Of a DNA stretch of 49,352 bases, positions 17,692 to 26,548 are shown piece after piece. The DNA is taken from assembly GCA_002293475.1 (NCBI GenBank), contig DBDG01000036.1:1-49352 (forward strand). Direction: 5' to 3'. The position numbers and the translations under genes were made by a program. The notes under the pieces were generated by a model. That model had not been told where the DNA came from, did not search any database, and saw only the letters and a list, made by a program, of their open reading frames with translations. The DNA comes from Lachnospiraceae bacterium UBA938. Its GTDB lineage: Bacteria; Bacillota; Clostridia; Lachnospirales; Lachnospiraceae. Numbering within the stretch: the stretch's first letter is position 1; the number at the start of each line of letters is the position of its first letter.

Positions 17692-18786
17692 TTACCAATT
17701 CTCAATTATATCCGCTATTCTCTGACTTGTAAAGCCATCGCCGTAAAGGTTTTTCTGCTCGCACATCTTACGGTACTGATTATCGTCATTCAATAATCCG
17801 CTAAAGCTCGCATAAACACTTTCCTCATCGGTACCTATCAGTTTTAAGTTACCTGCTTCGACACCCTCCGGTCTTTCAGTCGTATTACGCATAACCAGTA
17901 CTGGCCTCCCAAATGCAGAGGCTTCTTCCTGAATCCCCCCTGAATCACTCAGAATTAAGTAGCTATGGCGCATAAAATTATGAAAAGCGACAACATCCAG
18001 CGGCTCGATAAGATGAATCCGCTCACATGCACCCAGGATGCCGTATGCCGTCATACGGACTTCCGGATTGGGGTGCACCGCATAGATCAGTTTCACGTCT
18101 AGGGTTTCCTGAACCACCCTTTTGATTGCCCGAAACATATGCTCCATCGGTTTACCGATATTTTCCCGCCGATGCGCGGTCATCAGTACCATCCTGCTTC
18201 CCTCTGCCCATTGCAGCTCCGGGTGGCTATAATCATCCCGCACGGTTTCTTTCAAGGCATCAATCACGGTATTGCCGGTAACAAAAATAGAATCCGCCGG
18301 ATACCCCTCACGTATTAAATTTGCTTTGGTGTGTTCAGTGGGGGCAAAATGAAAGCGGCTGATCAATGAAACCGCCCGCCGGTTAAATTCTTCCGGGTAT
18401 GGTTCGTAAATATTATTAGTACGGAGCCCGGCCTCCACATGACCGACGGAAATCTTCAAATAATAACAGGATAATGAGACCGCAAAAGAAGTGGCGGTAT
18501 CGCCATGTACCAGCACCAGATCCGGCATTTCTGCTTCCAATACTGCTTTCATTTTTATAAGGATGCTTTGGGTAACATCAAATAAAGTCTGTTTCTCCTG
18601 CATAACATCAAGATCATAATCCGGCAATACTCCAAAAACATTAAGGGCGATATCAAGCATATCGCGGTGCTGACCGGTAACACAGACCTTTGTAGTCATC
18701 TGCTTACGCGCTTTCAGTTCCTTGACCAGAGGACACATCTTAATAGCTTCCGGCCTTGTTCCAAAGACAATCAAAACTTTTCTCAC
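17692..18786 (-). CDS. wecB: UDP-N-acetylglucosamine 2-epimerase (non-hydrolysing)
   Basis: A 364-residue GT-B-fold epimerase that interconverts UDP-GlcNAc and UDP-ManNAc. Landmarks are GTRPEAIKMCPLV at the start, LVHGDTATSF, GHVEAGLRTNN, EEFNRR, MTAHRRENIG and SDSGGIQEEASAFG with MRNTTERPEG near the end, all in the usual order and at full length. Its product is the substrate of WecC, encoded 8 kb away at 26549-27778, giving UDP-ManNAcA. The start is a GTG with GGAGG five bases upstream. It begins a new block, with a promoter at 18838-18866 and a weak terminator after the gene before it. Confidence 0.95.
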   Translation of the reverse strand: MRKVLIVFGTRPEAIKMCPLVKELKARKQMTTKVCVTGQHRDMLDIALNVFGVLPDYDLDVMQEKQTLFDVTQSILIKMKAVLEAEMPDLVLVHGDTATSFAVSLSCYYLKISVGHVEAGLRTNNIYEPYPEEFNRRAVSLISRFHFAPTEHTKANLIREGYPADSIFVTGNTVIDALKETVRDDYSHPELQWAEGSRMVLMTAHRRENIGKPMEHMFRAIKRVVQETLDVKLIYAVHPNPEVRMTAYGILGACERIHLIEPLDVVAFHNFMRHSYLILSDSGGIQEEASAFGRPVLVMRNTTERPEGVEAGNLKLIGTDEESVYASFSGLLNDDNQYRKMCEQKNLYGDGFTSQRIADIIENW

Positions 18787-18837
18787 TGCTACCTCCTAGG
18801 AACAAACTTTTGACATTTGCTATGATGCCGCTATCTG

Positions 18838-18866
18838 ATTATAGCACATCTTTTTCTTTTTATCCA
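18838..18866 (-). promoter_or_regulatory. Promoter of the wecB block
   Basis: On the minus strand TGGATA (18861-18866) and a perfect TATAAT (18838-18843) are 17 bases apart. Transcription would start near 18831 and leave a leader of about 45 bases before the GTG at 18786. It lies in the longest internal gap (139 bases) and just after a terminator-like hairpin, so it probably opens a separate transcription unit. Confidence 0.6.
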
Positions 18867-18902
18867 AATATCGTCCATTATAAGAATCAAGAAATAGATA
18901 TT

Positions 18903-18924
18903 AAAAAATATTACCGTAGCGGTA
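18903..18924 (-). terminator. Weak intrinsic terminator after the GT4 gene
   Basis: Just past the TAA of the GT4 gene, the minus strand holds TACCG-CTA-CGGTA (18912-18924) and then, three bases on, six T (18903-18908). The stem is only five pairs with a three-base loop, so it is modest, but its position between a stop codon and a promoter supports it. Confidence 0.5.
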
Positions 18925-18925
18925 C

Positions 18926-20515
18926 TTAAAAGCTCATTGTTATTTCTTTTAATTTTATAAATATTCTTTCTACATGTTTTTCCCAGGTATGTTCATTACA
19001 TACCTTTATCCTTGCTGCTTGTCCTAATGAATTGCGCAATGCTTTGTTTTCCGACAAAATCAGCAATGCCTTGCTTAATTCTTCTATATCACCCGGCTCA
19101 CATAATAATCCGGTATATTGATCGGTAATGACTTCTGCCAGCTGATCCAGCCGAGAGGCTACAATAGCCTTACCCATCGCCATATATTCAAAGATTTTGG
19201 TCGGTGACCCAAAAAAAGGGGTTCCGTCAGGATTCCTAACGGTGGGTGAGACCAGAATATCCCCTGCCGCCAGATACTCGGCGCCCTTTTCCTGTTCTAC
19301 GAATCCCGTCAAGGTGTAACGCCCTCCCACCTTTCCTTTGCTTAATATATCTTTAACTGCTGCCATTTGGCCACCGTTACCAATTAACAACAAATGAAGT
19401 TTCTGGTTCCTTGCTGCGCATTGGACAAAAGCTTTGGCCAGAACCGCCGCTCCATGCCATTTCCCGAACGTACCAATAAAGGCAATTACCACCTTATCTT
19501 CAGAGATTCCATATCTGCCCCTGATCTTGTTGCCATCTATCGAAGGATTATATTTATCTGTATCGACCGCATTATAGTTCACCAGTATTTTTTCTTCCGC
19601 AATGCCCCGATGAATCAGCTGATCTTTGAGCACCTTACTGACACAGGTAATGATTGTTGATTTTTCCAGTAATAACTGTTCTGCCTTCCTAGCAAAGTCC
19701 ATATATCTGTCTTTTCCCCTTCCCCAGTTTGACTGCGTCCAGACCTCGGAACTGTTAAACTCCAACACAAACGGTATCTTATGTTCCCTTGCATACCGGA
19801 TGCCGGCGTAACAGTTAATCGAATAACGCTGATATATAAATGAAAAATGATGATCGGATGCCACTGTCTGTAACCTGTCGTACAGAATACTGTTTACTGC
19901 GACAGCAGTATAGCCTTTTATATTTCGGTAGGGAAAGCTGTCCTTTATAAAATACTTCCCGATATGGCCGTCAATCCCCTCTATTTGATCCAGCGACAAT
20001 ACTGTCGGCCATGTTCCGCTGAATTTATGGATATTATTAATAACGCCTAAAGCATGAGTCACCGAACCGCCGGACACAAGACCGGACGGCAGATTTCCCC
20101 GAATATACAGAACTTCACCTTTAATATCAGAGACTTTTAATTCACCGCCGTCTTCATGCTGTAACGACGCTAAGATTCTTTGATGGAACCGATAATCAGA
20201 TCGATACCGGATAATTTCTTTGATATATTGCCACCCTTCAGCAATCACAGTCAACCATCCACAGTTAAAGCTATTATCCTGGCCTATTACTGTCACTTTT
20301 CTAACCGTTAACAGCTTACACATCAGCAGAATCAGAAATACCCTAGGAACCTGCTTGATATTATCACAGCAAAAGCTTACCTGTTGATATCGGAAAACAT
20401 GCTTACGGATGGCCGGCAATGTAAAATAGGTCATAAGTTGTTCAAATGTTATGTTTATCCCTTCGGGATATTGATCTGCAATAAACTGTCCGTAGTGGAT
20501 CGTAATCTTTTTCAC
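18926..20515 (-). CDS. Large GT4-family glycosyltransferase
   Basis: A 529-residue protein, longer than the other GT4 enzymes here by about 150 residues at the N-terminus. The N-terminal part includes a hydrophobic stretch (VFLILLMCKLLTV, around residue 60) that may touch the membrane. LRIRG-like and ASGLVSGG features precede a typical donor half: VIAFIGTFGKWHGAAVLAKA, then VSPTVRNPDGTPFFGSPTKI and FEYMAMGKAIVASRL. The start is GTG with GGGGG six bases before. It ends the second block, just before a terminator-like hairpin. It probably extends the repeat unit; nothing identifies the sugar. Confidence 0.9.
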   Translation of the reverse strand: MKKITIHYGQFIADQYPEGINITFEQLMTYFTLPAIRKHVFRYQQVSFCCDNIKQVPRVFLILLMCKLLTVRKVTVIGQDNSFNCGWLTVIAEGWQYIKEIIRYRSDYRFHQRILASLQHEDGGELKVSDIKGEVLYIRGNLPSGLVSGGSVTHALGVINNIHKFSGTWPTVLSLDQIEGIDGHIGKYFIKDSFPYRNIKGYTAVAVNSILYDRLQTVASDHHFSFIYQRYSINCYAGIRYAREHKIPFVLEFNSSEVWTQSNWGRGKDRYMDFARKAEQLLLEKSTIITCVSKVLKDQLIHRGIAEEKILVNYNAVDTDKYNPSIDGNKIRGRYGISEDKVVIAFIGTFGKWHGAAVLAKAFVQCAARNQKLHLLLIGNGGQMAAVKDILSKGKVGGRYTLTGFVEQEKGAEYLAAGDILVSPTVRNPDGTPFFGSPTKIFEYMAMGKAIVASRLDQLAEVITDQYTGLLCEPGDIEELSKALLILSENKALRNSLGQAARIKVCNEHTWEKHVERIFIKLKEITMSF

Positions 20516-20550
20516 CTTATGCCCCCTGCATTACGTACTGTGTCTGGGCC

Positions 20551-21669
20551 TCAATCTGTCAATGCCTGCAAAATCAATTCTCTGATAGATTCACATTGAA
20601 TATAATCCTTAACCAGCATAATGTGGTTTTTATCATAATGAGGTTTTTGGCCTAGTTTTCTGGCAACGCATAACCATAAATGCCGGAGACCGCTGCCATG
20701 TAAATCCATATATAGTTTATCCATTTGTTTTGTAGCAAACTTACTATAATGATTTTCAACAAACCCGTCCTTTTTAATATCTTCTGAACGGGCTAAAAAC
20801 TTGCCCATTATTTCCTCTTTTGTTTTGTTATCAGCCAGTCTGACATGGTTGTTTTCTCGTATTACCGGTATGTATTCTAGTTGGTAATCAGTTCCCGCCA
20901 CATCTAATTGAACCAGTAAGCCTTCATCCCAGAGTTCATTTCTATCTTCTGCATGGTCAAACAAGAAATTCCCCTGCCCATACAGGATCCTGCCCTTTTT
21001 GTACTGTTCTTCACAGCCGATGCAGTGGCTGTGCTGTAAGATTACGCAATCTCCCCCGACATCAATCATTTTCCGGCATACCCTTTGCAGCTGCGGAGAC
21101 GGATATTGATATCCTATTTTCCCCCCATGGTATAAAATGATCAGATAATCACATTTACTTTTCACTTCTTTTATTTCATCAAAGCTGGTCAAGTAATCGA
21201 TCGTATTGGCACCCGCCCGATCTTTGGATGCTCCGGCAAATTCATTTTCTGCCAGTGCGTAGATGCCGACCGTGATCCCGTCTTTGGCTATTATATAAGG
21301 CAGTCGGGCACGCTCTTGATTTACGCCCGCCCCCACATGCCCGATCCCGGCCTGTTCCAATGCCGACATAGTCGTCATAACACCTTCCGTGCCACAGTCA
21401 TATATATGATTGTTAGCCAACGAAAGGAGATCGGCGCCAAGGCTCTTTATTCCATTAACCATCACCGTTTTTGCCTTTAAGCAAGCACCGTACTTCATAA
21501 TCATTTCATTTTTCTCTGATAACGGCACTTCCAAGTTAAATACTCTATAATCAGATCTTTGCAATACCGCAAGAATCTCTTTTCCGACTAGCCCTTCCCC
21601 ATCTCCGGAAGCAAACAGTTCTTCATTAGATGATGTGGCTACCAGATCTCCTCCGATGATTATTTTCAT
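20551..21669 (-). CDS. CapA-family (PGA_cap) metallophosphatase-like protein
   Basis: A 372-residue protein of the CapA/PgsA family. IIIGGDLVAT, FNLEVPLSE, SLANNHIYDCGTEGV, LYHGGKIGYQYPS, ILQHSHCIG and GRILYGQGNFLFD follow the metallophosphatase-like order, with the family's Asp, Asn-His and His residues. Members take part in poly-gamma-glutamate capsule synthesis and are also common in polysaccharide clusters, where their role is not settled. No signal peptide is evident, unlike secreted CapA. It directly follows the CapK-like gene (38-base gap), and the pair recurs in other glycan clusters as far as I know. Confidence 0.88.
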   Translation of the reverse strand: MKIIIGGDLVATSSNEELFASGDGEGLVGKEILAVLQRSDYRVFNLEVPLSEKNEMIMKYGACLKAKTVMVNGIKSLGADLLSLANNHIYDCGTEGVMTTMSALEQAGIGHVGAGVNQERARLPYIIAKDGITVGIYALAENEFAGASKDRAGANTIDYLTSFDEIKEVKSKCDYLIILYHGGKIGYQYPSPQLQRVCRKMIDVGGDCVILQHSHCIGCEEQYKKGRILYGQGNFLFDHAEDRNELWDEGLLVQLDVAGTDYQLEYIPVIRENNHVRLADNKTKEEIMGKFLARSEDIKKDGFVENHYSKFATKQMDKLYMDLHGSGLRHLWLCVARKLGQKPHYDKNHIMLVKDYIQCESIRELILQALTD

Positions 21670-21707
21670 TACGATTATCCTCTTCTTTCACAGATGGACT
21701 ATTTGAC

Positions 21708-23072
21708 TTATTCTTTGATTTTTTGAATGATATATTTATATTTCCCATTTGGTATCCGGATAACATCTTCAACATACTGGATCGTAAACTCCATCTGACT
21801 GCTGTCACCAAGCTTCGGCCGGATATCGTGATACAGTTTTTCTTCATCGCCTTCGGAATAACCTTCACCCTTGACTATATTCAGAAAGCAGATACCCTTT
21901 TCTTCTTGAACAAACTGATATGCCCGTACATGATCAAATATATCAGAATGAACATTAATTGCTGACATCGGAATCTTACTGCCATTTACCGTGACTAACA
22001 TCTCCCGTGGCCAACGTCCGTTAACATCATCCCAGCATCGATGTGTTTCACTACATTCTGATACCGAACTGCTTATTCTGGCATAATCCTCCGTACCATA
22101 CCGTATTAACGGCATTACTTTATTATTAAAACCCGTTGTAACAATCTCGCCCAATTCACCCGCTTTACAGGGTTCCCCTTCGCTAATAACCTCACAGTAA
22201 CCAAAACCTTCCTCAACATGATAATGATCGGAATTAAGGCACCATCCCGCAACACAGCCATTTTCAGAATGACCATAATGAATATATACTTTACAGCCCA
22301 TATATTTTTCAATAAACTCTCTTTGTCCCTGATATAAATTTTCGGAACTGGCAAATATTGCCTTGGGCTGATAGGTCAGACTGTTTCCTGTCCGCCGTAT
22401 ATAATCGCTTAACGTCATCGCGTGGGAAGGATAGGTATGAAAAAATAAGATTTGCTCCTTATTAAGACATGCTATTATCTTCCCGATATTTTCATCTGTA
22501 AGGTTAAAGGGGTTAAAATATAATTTATTCTTAAAGCGATCCCGTTGCCACAGCCGGCCATTGGCAATAACCGTATTCCTGATGACGGCCATTTTTTTAT
22601 TTTTATTATATCCAGCTTTTTTAAAAAGATAATCAAAATAAGCTTCACTCCGTAATCCCGTATTTCTTTTTTCTTGATAAAAGGTCATCTGCTTGCCAGT
22701 TGTCCCGGCAGTTGTCACTTTACTCATCCGCTTACTTCTTAACTGATATTTTTGCGCGATAAGATCATCTATTCGCTCCATGACGGTCTCTCTTCTGGTT
22801 ATCGGAATCTTCGCCATTTGTTTTAGGTCGTCAAATACATAGGGATCAAACTGGATCCTATCAAATAATTCTTTATAATAAGCGGTCTGTTCATAAGAAT
22901 AGATCAGAATGTCTTTTACTTTTGAAACCATCAGGATTTCTTTTTGACTTAACGGCATATTTTCATATCTTTTCAATTCATCATAAAGGGAACGATAAAC
23001 TTTACCGTACAGATAATAGTTAGGTATCACATGATAGAACGGAGCTGCTATCATTTTGATTATCTTCTTCAT
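21708..23072 (-). CDS. CapK/PaaK-like adenylate-forming enzyme
   Basis: A 454-residue member of the phenylacetate-CoA ligase-like family called CapK in capsule clusters. VTTAGTTGKQMTF is the phosphate loop, IHYGHSENG the adenine-site motif, IRYGTEDYAR the ribose-binding Asp motif and RIPNGKYKYI the C-terminal catalytic Lys region. It should activate a carboxylic acid as an adenylate, for later transfer to an amine or hydroxyl; the acid is unknown. The ATG at 23072 (with AGGTGA upstream) is preferred to 23093, which would overlap the flippase gene. The partner CapA-like gene follows. Confidence 0.88.
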   Translation of the reverse strand: MKKIIKMIAAPFYHVIPNYYLYGKVYRSLYDELKRYENMPLSQKEILMVSKVKDILIYSYEQTAYYKELFDRIQFDPYVFDDLKQMAKIPITRRETVMERIDDLIAQKYQLRSKRMSKVTTAGTTGKQMTFYQEKRNTGLRSEAYFDYLFKKAGYNKNKKMAVIRNTVIANGRLWQRDRFKNKLYFNPFNLTDENIGKIIACLNKEQILFFHTYPSHAMTLSDYIRRTGNSLTYQPKAIFASSENLYQGQREFIEKYMGCKVYIHYGHSENGCVAGWCLNSDHYHVEEGFGYCEVISEGEPCKAGELGEIVTTGFNNKVMPLIRYGTEDYARISSSVSECSETHRCWDDVNGRWPREMLVTVNGSKIPMSAINVHSDIFDHVRAYQFVQEEKGICFLNIVKGEGYSEGDEEKLYHDIRPKLGDSSQMEFTIQYVEDVIRIPNGKYKYIIQKIKE

Positions 23073-23076
23073 CATG

Positions 23077-24345
23077 TCACCTAGGTGTTTCATTGTCCGT
23101 TCTCCTCTGCACTATCAACCGTTGCTGTTTCCGGAACAGGATATTCCAGAAAATAAAACTGCTTAAATAAGATAACGAAGCAGCCAAAGCCACGCCGGTC
23201 ACACCCAGAACAGGAATAAAAACCACATTCGCGATAATATCTACTACTAATGCCAATGCTGCCGCATATATCGCAAGTTCAAACCGTTTATATGAATTAA
23301 AGAAAGCAATGATCGGTTTTATAATCCCCCATAAGATAACACCCGGTAATATTACTAACAACAACCAGTAAGAAGGCCGGTAGCTCTCACCATAAATAAA
23401 AGGTATTAGCCAATAACCGCCAATGATTGCAACGATAGCAACCAGAATCAATACCATTGTCAGTATCTTGACTAACCGCGTTGTTAAAGCGGCTCTGTCA
23501 TGTCTTTCCACTAAAGCCATAAGTTGCGGGAACAGAAGGCTGCTAAAAACAGCGCCGAAAATATTAACGATATCGGCTAAATTGGTCGCCAAAGAATAAT
23601 GACCGGTGTCACTTCCAGTCAAAAAATACTGAACCACGAAAATATTCAACCGCATTACTAAATATGCCAACAGGCAGGAAATACAGGTCTTGGCACTGAT
23701 TGGGATCGCTTCTTTAAAGAGCTGAAAGGAGGGATGTGGCTTTACTTTGTGCTTTATCCTTATTCTTAAAGCTCCCATAAGTGAAGCAAAAATGAAGACC
23801 CCTATTTGGAGCCATAGGAAAAGCATTACTTCCGATTTCTTCATTGCCCATAAAAAAACCGTTCCTGCTAAGGTCAAAACTGCCACTGACAGATTCAGAA
23901 AGTTATAAAACCTAATGTCATTTATTATAATAAATATTTCACTCTGATAATAATTCAGCAGATATACCGGAACAATGCCAAGGGCAATTAAAACCAAATT
24001 ATTACTTAAACCCATAAAACTATCCGTAAATAATGAAGCAAAAGCATACAATACTATCACAAGGCCGGAGCCACAAGATATAAAAAGGCTATTTCCCCAT
24101 ACCTTGGGAAATAAACGAAGGTTCTGAGACAAGAAAAAGGAATGTGCTGAATGCATTCCCATATTGACGATCTGGAAACAAACGGTATATATCGATATCG
24201 CAACAGTATAATATCCTAACTTTTCCGGCTCAAGACTTCTGGCCAACATTACTGTTGTTATCAGAGAACATAATAACATTCCGCCACGATTGGAAATCGT
24301 TTTAAAGATATTGACCACTAAATTATCATTTCTAAGAAATTCCAT
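23077..24345 (-). CDS. Wzx-like polysaccharide flippase (MOP superfamily)
   Basis: A 422-residue protein made of hydrophobic segments throughout, consistent with about 12 membrane helices. The opening FKTISNRGGMLLCSLITTVMLARSL (only described here as residues 14-38) matches the first helix of Wzx/PST proteins, with the Arg-Gly and Arg near the helix end. It should flip lipid-linked repeat units across the membrane. Its stop codon lies inside the RBS of capK, so the two are translationally linked. AGGAG is five bases before the ATG. The second flippase type at 3445-5211 may serve another product or the same one. Confidence 0.92.
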   Translation of the reverse strand: MEFLRNDNLVVNIFKTISNRGGMLLCSLITTVMLARSLEPEKLGYYTVAISIYTVCFQIVNMGMHSAHSFFLSQNLRLFPKVWGNSLFISCGSGLVIVLYAFASLFTDSFMGLSNNLVLIALGIVPVYLLNYYQSEIFIIINDIRFYNFLNLSVAVLTLAGTVFLWAMKKSEVMLFLWLQIGVFIFASLMGALRIRIKHKVKPHPSFQLFKEAIPISAKTCISCLLAYLVMRLNIFVVQYFLTGSDTGHYSLATNLADIVNIFGAVFSSLLFPQLMALVERHDRAALTTRLVKILTMVLILVAIVAIIGGYWLIPFIYGESYRPSYWLLLVILPGVILWGIIKPIIAFFNSYKRFELAIYAAALALVVDIIANVVFIPVLGVTGVALAASLSYLSSFIFWNILFRKQQRLIVQRRTDNETPR

Positions 24346-24375
24346 CTATTCTCCTGTTTCGTATCATTAATCCCA

Positions 24376-26496
24376 TCATTTTGCCGCAAATGTAAGCCTG
24401 CTTGTCCCCTCGATATCATCAAGCCCAATCGTATATTTACTGCCGTCTTTGATCGCCTGGTAAAAACTTTCCAGCTCTTCCAACTGCCCCTTTTGCGAGA
24501 CAGAAGACCTGATATCCTGTACCTTTATCCCATAGCCCGTGATTTTTTTATAATCATCGATTGTGATGATCCGGCCATCGGTATAGATCTCGCAAAACTC
24601 CTTTCCATATCCGCTGTTCCCCAGTCCCGTATAGTACAGCGTACAGACCGAGCCGTCTTGGTATTTTACCGTCAGGACGCAATTGTCCCCACTCATTATT
24701 TTATCATTATGAGGGGTGATTTTGTCAATACTCACGCTCTCCGGCCGGCTTTCCGTAAAATACGCAAATAAATCCAAGATATGACAGGCCTCGCCGATAA
24801 TCCGCCCGCCCCCTTCTTCTCCCTGTATCCAGTGTTCCCTAGGCAGATAGCCGACATTCATCCGATAGGAGATCATCAGCGGATTTACCCGGTTCCGGAT
24901 ATGTTTCTTGGCTTCCCTAGCATAGGACGAGAATCTTCTGTTAAATCCGACTGTATAAGGCACCCCCGTCTCCCTGACTGCCCGGATCACCTCTGTCAGT
25001 TCCCTTTCATTAATGGCCGCCGGCTTCTCGACAAATACCGCTTTGCCGGCCCGCATGGCTTTTATCGACATATCGGCATGCAGATGGTGCCTTGTACAGA
25101 TCATCACCATATCCACTGCCGGATCCCTTAAGATTTCATCATAATCGGCAGTGGCATAGCTGGCATGGTACTGTCTGGCCAAGGCATGGGCATTGGCACT
25201 TGTCCGGCTTTGGATCGCATATATGGAATATTTATCTTTCATTTTCTCCAGATTGGGCAGGTGCATCCCCTTGGCGAATCCGCCGGCGCCGCATATGGCA
25301 ACTTTAATGACTCCCGCCGGTGCCCGGTATTGACGGTTAACCGGAGCACCTTTACTCTCCGCCTCCTCTTGGCTTACCGTCTCATCTTGACTATATTTCA
25401 GCAAAACAATTAGTGGTTTATGATGACTGTTTTTAAGCGCTTCATAGGCTGATCCGGCTTCCTGTACCGGATATATTTCCTCAATAATATCTTTAATGCT
25501 GATTTTATTCTCTTTGATCAACCGTAAATAAGCTTCGAGATTCCTCTGTTCCGTAAATCTTACCAAACCATAGGGATAATCCTTTCCTTCTTCCTCATAA
25601 CTGCTGTCATATCGTCCCGGGCCGTAAGAGGTGGCGATCTTAAGTTCCAGCTCCTTGGCATACATATCTTCCCGCTTTAGATTCATCCCGGCGACGCCTA
25701 CCAGCACTACCGTTCCCCGGCGGCGGCATACCTGAAAGGCCTGGGATATCAGTACATCGGAATCCGTCGCTGCCGTCAATATGACTTTATCCGCTCCGTG
25801 CCCTCCGGTAATATCATCGACGGCCTTGATAATATCTTGCTTCGCCGGGTTTATTCCATAGCCTGCCCCGGCTTTTAAAGCAATGCCGATTCTTCTGTCA
25901 TCGACATCCGTCACGATAACGGTAGCTCCGGCAGCGGCCGCCATCCGGCCAGTTAACTGACCCAAGATTCCCATACCGCATACTACCACGATTTCGCCTA
26001 ACTGTAGCTCCGCCCGCCGGATTCCCTGCATGGCGATGCACCCCAGCGCCGCCGTAGAAGCTTCTGCCAAGCTGACGCCTTCCGGCATCCGCACCGCCAA
26101 GTTCTGCGGCACGCAGATATATCCGGCATGGTTGGCATAGCCGGCGCCCATACAGGCGACTCTGTCACCTTCGGCAAACTGATCGCTGTAACTGCTAATG
26201 ACAACACCGGCAGCAGAATAGCCTAAAGCGGCCCCCAAGCTGTAATTGCCCATTACCGTATCCCAAGTGGACTTGATCCCTTTTTCTTTCAGCATCTGTA
26301 ACCCCAGCTTGACATATTCCGGGTGCTTCAGAGCTATCCGGGGCAATGATTCGCCGGAATTCTTTACGCTGCTCATCTCTGTTCCCGCCGATATACAGGA
26401 ATATTCGGTCTTCACTAAGATCATTTTCGGGGCCGGACACGGAGCTGCCACTTCTTCGGTGATAATCCTGCCCTTTTTAACAAAGACTTGTTTCAT
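24376..26496 (-). CDS. Two-domain oxidoreductase: zinc-alcohol dehydrogenase plus Gfo/Idh/MocA
   Basis: A 706-residue fusion. Residues 1-340 are an MDR-type dehydrogenase: YSCISAGTE near the start, then the NAD site VVCGMGILGQLTG. From about 395, VAICGAGGFAKGMHLPNL begins a Gfo/Idh/MocA domain, with VFVEKPAAIN and GGGRIIGEACHILDLF typical of it. The fusion is known from surface-glycan clusters and is often next to a heparinase II/III-like gene, as here. The reaction is unknown; a redox step on a sugar is likely. I start at 26496; the TTG at 26535 lacks an RBS. A hairpin (26510-26524) sits just upstream of the weak GGGA site. Confidence 0.9.
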   Translation of the reverse strand: MKQVFVKKGRIITEEVAAPCPAPKMILVKTEYSCISAGTEMSSVKNSGESLPRIALKHPEYVKLGLQMLKEKGIKSTWDTVMGNYSLGAALGYSAAGVVISSYSDQFAEGDRVACMGAGYANHAGYICVPQNLAVRMPEGVSLAEASTAALGCIAMQGIRRAELQLGEIVVVCGMGILGQLTGRMAAAAGATVIVTDVDDRRIGIALKAGAGYGINPAKQDIIKAVDDITGGHGADKVILTAATDSDVLISQAFQVCRRRGTVVLVGVAGMNLKREDMYAKELELKIATSYGPGRYDSSYEEEGKDYPYGLVRFTEQRNLEAYLRLIKENKISIKDIIEEIYPVQEAGSAYEALKNSHHKPLIVLLKYSQDETVSQEEAESKGAPVNRQYRAPAGVIKVAICGAGGFAKGMHLPNLEKMKDKYSIYAIQSRTSANAHALARQYHASYATADYDEILRDPAVDMVMICTRHHLHADMSIKAMRAGKAVFVEKPAAINERELTEVIRAVRETGVPYTVGFNRRFSSYAREAKKHIRNRVNPLMISYRMNVGYLPREHWIQGEEGGGRIIGEACHILDLFAYFTESRPESVSIDKITPHNDKIMSGDNCVLTVKYQDGSVCTLYYTGLGNSGYGKEFCEIYTDGRIITIDDYKKITGYGIKVQDIRSSVSQKGQLEELESFYQAIKDGSKYTIGLDDIEGTSRLTFAAK

Positions 26497-26509
26497 ATTT
26501 ATTCCCATC

Positions 26510-26524
26510 TGCGGCTCTGCCGCA
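26510..26524 (-). promoter_or_regulatory. Small G-C hairpin before the two-domain oxidoreductase start
   Basis: TGCGGC and GCCGCA form a perfect 6-bp stem with a 3-base loop on the minus strand, ending immediately before GATGGGA and 13 bases before the ATG at 26496. It lies between wecC and the oxidoreductase gene. It may tune translation or protect processed RNA; function is a guess. Confidence 0.35.
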
Positions 26525-26548
26525 CTCAAAATCAATAGTTGAAAGCGT

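Noticed and set aside
17655..17705. N-terminal extension of the EpsF-like GT4 from a TTG at 17705.
   Set aside because: It overlaps the wecB stop, lacks family similarity, and the ATG at 17654 has a good RBS.
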